From contig JALELZ010000005.1 of the NCBI GenBank assembly GCA_022768465.1, forward strand, positions 1 through 64,000: 64,000 nt of DNA. The letters are read 5' to 3'. Positions 61,271 through 64,000 of this stretch are shown in pieces. The position numbers were made by a program, and so were the translations under genes. The notes below the pieces were generated by a model. That model searched no databases, was not told the origin of the DNA, and worked only from the letters and a program-made list of their open reading frames with translations. This DNA comes from Lachnospiraceae bacterium (GTDB taxonomy: Bacteria > Bacillota > Clostridia > Lachnospirales > Lachnospiraceae). Numbering within the stretch: the first letter of the stretch is position 1; the number at the start of each line of letters is the position of its first letter.

Positions 61271-63322
61271 TTAAACATAATTAAGAAGATCTGTGTAATC
61301 CGGATAAGGCCATGCATTCTTATCTACAAGAAGCTCAAGCTCATCCACGATACGTCTTTCCTCAGTCATAGCAGGAATTATCTTTTTATAATCATAGAGT
61401 GCACGCTTTTCATCGTCTGCAGGCTGTTTTTCTATTACAAGCTCAAGCGCTTCATTGTTAAGTGTAAGTGCCTTTACTCTGTTATTTATTTCTGAAAGCA
61501 GCTTCTTTTCATGCTCAACATCAATTCCGAGAGCATACTTTGACTCAATGCCAAATGCGATCTCGCTTGAATATCTAATGCATGCAGGAATGATATCCTT
61601 CTTTGTCATAAGAAGCATAGTATTTGCTTCAATGTTGATGATATTTGAATACTTTGAGAGACCGATGTTCTTTCTTGCCTCAAGCTCCTCAACCGAAAGT
61701 ATGTTGTGAGATGTAAGAAGCTTAACATTCTTTTCATCATCAAAATGTGTAAATGCCTCAGGAGTAGACTTAAGGTTTAAGAGACCGCGCTTTTTAGCCT
61801 CCCTTACCCATTCTGCACTGTAACCGTTTCCGTCAAAGAGGATGCGCTGATGAGCCTTTAATTCCTCTCTGATAAGCTTCTTCATTTCTTTCTGAAGACT
61901 TGCTTTTCCCATATAAGGCTCAAGTCTGTCAGCAAACTGCTTAAGACTTTCTGCAACAGCTGTATTCAGTATATAGTTTGCGCAGGAAACATTGTCAGAA
62001 GAGCCAGGCATACGGAACTCAAACTTACCGCCGGTGTAAGCAAACGGTGATGTACGGTTTCTATCCTCATCCTCCGGCTTTCTCTTCGCCTTTTCCTGGG
62101 CTGCTTCAAGGTCTGTGCCTGATATGATAGCATCAACAACATTTGAAAGAGTTCTTCCCAGATACATGGAAATGATGGCAGGCGGTGCCTCATGGCCTCC
62201 GAGTCTGTGATCGTTTCCTGCTGTTGAAACAGCTATCTTTAAAAGATCCTGATAATCATCTACAGCCTTTATAACTGCAGTAAGGAAAAGCTGGAATTTA
62301 ACATTTTCATAAGGTGCCTTGCCCGGATTTATAAGGTTTTCTCCGTCATCGGTGCAGATAGACCAGTTATTATGTTTTCCTGATCCGTTTATTCCTGCAA
62401 ACGGCTTTTCATGAAGCAGGCAGTAGAAGCCATGTTTATCAGCGATCTTCTTCATCATTTCCATTGTAAGCTGGTTCTGATCGATAGAAATAGATGCTTT
62501 TGTATAAACTGCTGCCATCTCATGCTGACATGGAGCGACCTCATTATGCTCTGTCTTTGCAAAAATGCCGAGCTTCCAAAGAGTTTCATCCAGTTCTGCC
62601 ATGAATGCCTTGACTCTCGGTCTAATATTTCCGAGGTACTGATCTGAAAGTATCTGTCCCTTAGGAGTAGGCGCTCCGAAAAGTGTTCTTCCGCAGAGAA
62701 TAATATCCCTTCTCTTTGCATAGTCTTCCTTGTTTATAAGGAAATACTCCTGCTCAAGTCCGACATTAGGAAATACATACTTATATGACTGTCCGAAAAG
62801 CGCAAGGACCCTGAGTGCCTGTTTATTAAGAGCATTAATACTTCTTAACAGAGGTGTTTTTTTATCAAGGATAGCGCCGTTAAATGACTCAAATGCTGTA
62901 GGAATGCAGAGAGTATCCTCCTTGATGAATGCATCTGAGGTTGGATCCCATACAGTGTAGCCTCTCGCCTCAAAGGTTGCTCTGATTCCTCCGGAAGGGA
63001 ATGAAGATGCATCAGACTCCTGCTTAATAAGGGCCTTGCCTGAAAATTCAAGTATAGGATTGCCTTCTCCGTCATTTTCTATAAATGAATCATGCTTCTC
63101 GGCAGTAATTCCTGTCATAGGCTGGAACCAATGTGTATAATGAGTGGCGCCGTTATCCATTGCCCAGTTCTTCATAGCCTCTGCAACTTCATCGGCAATA
63201 TCTCTGTCAAGCGCCATGCCTTCCTTCTTGATCTTCATGAGCTTCTTAAATGTTGCATCCTTCAGATGACTTTTCATTACAGACTCATTAAAAACCATGC
63301 TTCCGAATTTGTCGTTGAACAT
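61271..63322 (-). CDS. glnN: type III glutamine synthetase
   Basis: The protein has 683 residues, the GSIII length, far longer than GlnA. The N-terminal section (FGSMVFNESVMKSHL) and catalytic elements (THYTHWFQPMTG, AKTEHNEVAPCQHEMA, GINGSGKHNNWSI, NDHRLGGHEAPPAI, FRMPGSSDN) are all present. It forms glutamine from glutamate, ammonia and ATP. AAGGAGAGG precedes ATG 63322. It lies 25 nt after the upstream radical SAM gene and is followed by a terminator. GSIII is typical of Bacteroidetes, cyanobacteria and rumen or gut Clostridia. Confidence 0.96.
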   Translation of the reverse strand: MFNDKFGSMVFNESVMKSHLKDATFKKLMKIKKEGMALDRDIADEVAEAMKNWAMDNGATHYTHWFQPMTGITAEKHDSFIENDGEGNPILEFSGKALIKQESDASSFPSGGIRATFEARGYTVWDPTSDAFIKEDTLCIPTAFESFNGAILDKKTPLLRSINALNKQALRVLALFGQSYKYVFPNVGLEQEYFLINKEDYAKRRDIILCGRTLFGAPTPKGQILSDQYLGNIRPRVKAFMAELDETLWKLGIFAKTEHNEVAPCQHEMAAVYTKASISIDQNQLTMEMMKKIADKHGFYCLLHEKPFAGINGSGKHNNWSICTDDGENLINPGKAPYENVKFQLFLTAVIKAVDDYQDLLKIAVSTAGNDHRLGGHEAPPAIISMYLGRTLSNVVDAIISGTDLEAAQEKAKRKPEDEDRNRTSPFAYTGGKFEFRMPGSSDNVSCANYILNTAVAESLKQFADRLEPYMGKASLQKEMKKLIREELKAHQRILFDGNGYSAEWVREAKKRGLLNLKSTPEAFTHFDDEKNVKLLTSHNILSVEELEARKNIGLSKYSNIINIEANTMLLMTKKDIIPACIRYSSEIAFGIESKYALGIDVEHEKKLLSEINNRVKALTLNNEALELVIEKQPADDEKRALYDYKKIIPAMTEERRIVDELELLVDKNAWPYPDYTDLLNYV

Positions 63323-63347
63323 TTTTCCTCTCCTTATATTACTAAAA

Positions 63348-64000
63348 TCAATTTTTATTGAACTCTGCCGTAATAGTGTTAAGCACTCTTTTTTTATCTG
63401 CTGTCCACTGCGGAAGTATCAGCAGTTTCTTAGGTGCATCACCCGTAAGTCTGTGCACCGCAGTTTCCTTTGGAAGAATATCTACAAGCTCTCTTACAAA
63501 TGAGGCATATTCCGATAAGGTATACTGTGGAAGCAGCACTCCGTCCTTTAAGACGATGCCATGCTCGAATTCAGTAAATCCTCTTCCATATTTAAGTGCA
63601 TCCGGACCTCCGATTTCATCAAAATGTCTTATCCTGAGACCATATCTGTTGACATCAGGCTCTATTGAAGCTCTGTCAGTGTCATATTCAGGCAACAGAG
63701 CTGCAAGCTTAGTATTTTCAAGAACATGCATAAGCTGCAGCTTAATGCCGTCTATCTTCTTACATCCTGCTTTGCTTATTTCTTTCATCTTGGAATCAGC
63801 CGCTTCGTCAGAGACTGCATCTCCGTCATATTTATCTGGGCTTTCTAATACATCTTTTTTGTTAAATTCAAGCTCTGACAGATATCTTACAGTTTCCATT
63901 GTCATTATCTTGCTTTCTCCGGGAAGACCTATAATAACATGCACGACTACTCTTAACCCTGCTCTCTTAAGCCTCCTGAAAGCATCCTCAAATACTGAAA
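63348..64000 (-). CDS. TIGR01212-type radical SAM protein, 3' part
   Basis: The frame is open from the right edge, so the start and the radical SAM cysteines lie outside the window. The visible C-terminal 217 residues contain RAGLRVVVHVIIGLPGE, KLQLMHVLENTKLAALL, ILPKETAVHRLTGDAPKKLLILPQW, diagnostic for the YhcC/TIGR01212 family. An insertion of about 35 hydrophilic residues (NKKDVLESPDKYDGDAV, then ISKAGCKK) splits the stretch that is usually continuous between GLPGE and KLQLMHV. The family role is unknown. It shares a strand with glnN, 25 nt upstream. Confidence 0.83.
   Translation of the reverse strand, partial: SVFEDAFRRLKRAGLRVVVHVIIGLPGESKIMTMETVRYLSELEFNKKDVLESPDKYDGDAVSDEAADSKMKEISKAGCKKIDGIKLQLMHVLENTKLAALLPEYDTDRASIEPDVNRYGLRIRHFDEIGGPDALKYGRGFTEFEHGIVLKDGVLLPQYTLSEYASFVRELVDILPKETAVHRLTGDAPKKLLILPQWTADKKRVLNTITAEFNKN

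Noticed and set aside
1-64000. CRISPR array, tRNA, rRNA or prophage
   Set aside because: Looked for regular short repeats, cloverleaf-type sequences with CCA ends, and phage structural genes; none was found by eye, though a covariance search would be more sensitive.

Overview
The window looks like a chromosome segment of a low-to-moderate GC anaerobic Firmicute, most probably a Lachnospiraceae-type Clostridia. This rests on gene content (type III glutamine synthetase GlnN, MecA, GdpP-L9-DnaB, S6-SSB-S18, YlmH, an AlaR/AlaT pair, a DUF1858 redox protein, a small 2[4Fe-4S] ferredoxin) and on AGGAGG-type ribosome binding sites. The species is not determined. Most of the window is housekeeping DNA. 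No tRNA, rRNA, CRISPR array or intact transposase gene was seen.

Layout. 1-867 holds no gene, only small repeats and a hairpin. 868-7007 (minus) carries ftsH, then a nitrilase-family amidase, mutS2 and an orphan OmpR-type response regulator. 7271-9873 (plus) is a SulP transporter followed 2 nt later by a PflX-like radical SAM protein. 9967-11611 (minus) is a polyprenol-type glycosyltransferase overlapping thiamine pyrophosphokinase. 11739-15606 (plus) is the NAD synthesis operon nadB-nadC-niaR-nadA, whose promoter carries a palindrome over the -35 box, the expected place for its own regulator NiaR. 15630-17687 holds two osmotic-stress genes, mscL (with an added zinc ribbon) and a BCCT carrier.

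17857-38128 (minus) is a long, nearly gapless block. It runs from a 31-residue membrane peptide through an AIR-synthase C-domain protein, alaR and alaT into a cell-surface polysaccharide locus: a Wzt-type ABC ATPase with C-terminal carbohydrate-binding domain, a 1345-residue multidomain glycosyltransferase, YlmH, a GmhA-like isomerase, a GT2, three large membrane proteins, the CDP-4-keto-6-deoxyglucose genes rfbF, rfbG and rfbH, a LicD protein, and trmL. The giant protein appears to join a methyltransferase, a kinase-like domain and a coiled coil (the architecture of the O-antigen chain terminator WbdD) to GT2 and GT4 polymerising domains, next to a Wzt that would recognise the finished chain end. 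This is the most interesting system in the window.

38236-43706 holds endonuclease III, a GC-rich palindromic element, a YwlC/Sua5 protein, a membrane-anchored GH18 protein, an intergenic region with a possible three-way-junction RNA, then mecA and a DUF1858 gene. 43770-44331 is a decayed Fic toxin with an intact VbhA-like antitoxin. 44568-48624 is gdpP-rplI-dnaB. 48807-48977 is a ferredoxin. 49038-50574 is a mosaic of decayed two-component signalling genes. 50748-51858 is rpsF-ssb-rpsR. 51939-55790 is a TPP-riboswitch-controlled thiazole operon, thiS-thiF-thiG-thiH-thiE. The right end has a membrane-bound LuxR-type regulator, a DUF5662 protein, a DUF2156 protein, a GNAT acetyltransferase, a DUF4349 lipoprotein, glnN and the 3' part of a TIGR01212-type radical SAM gene that runs off the window.
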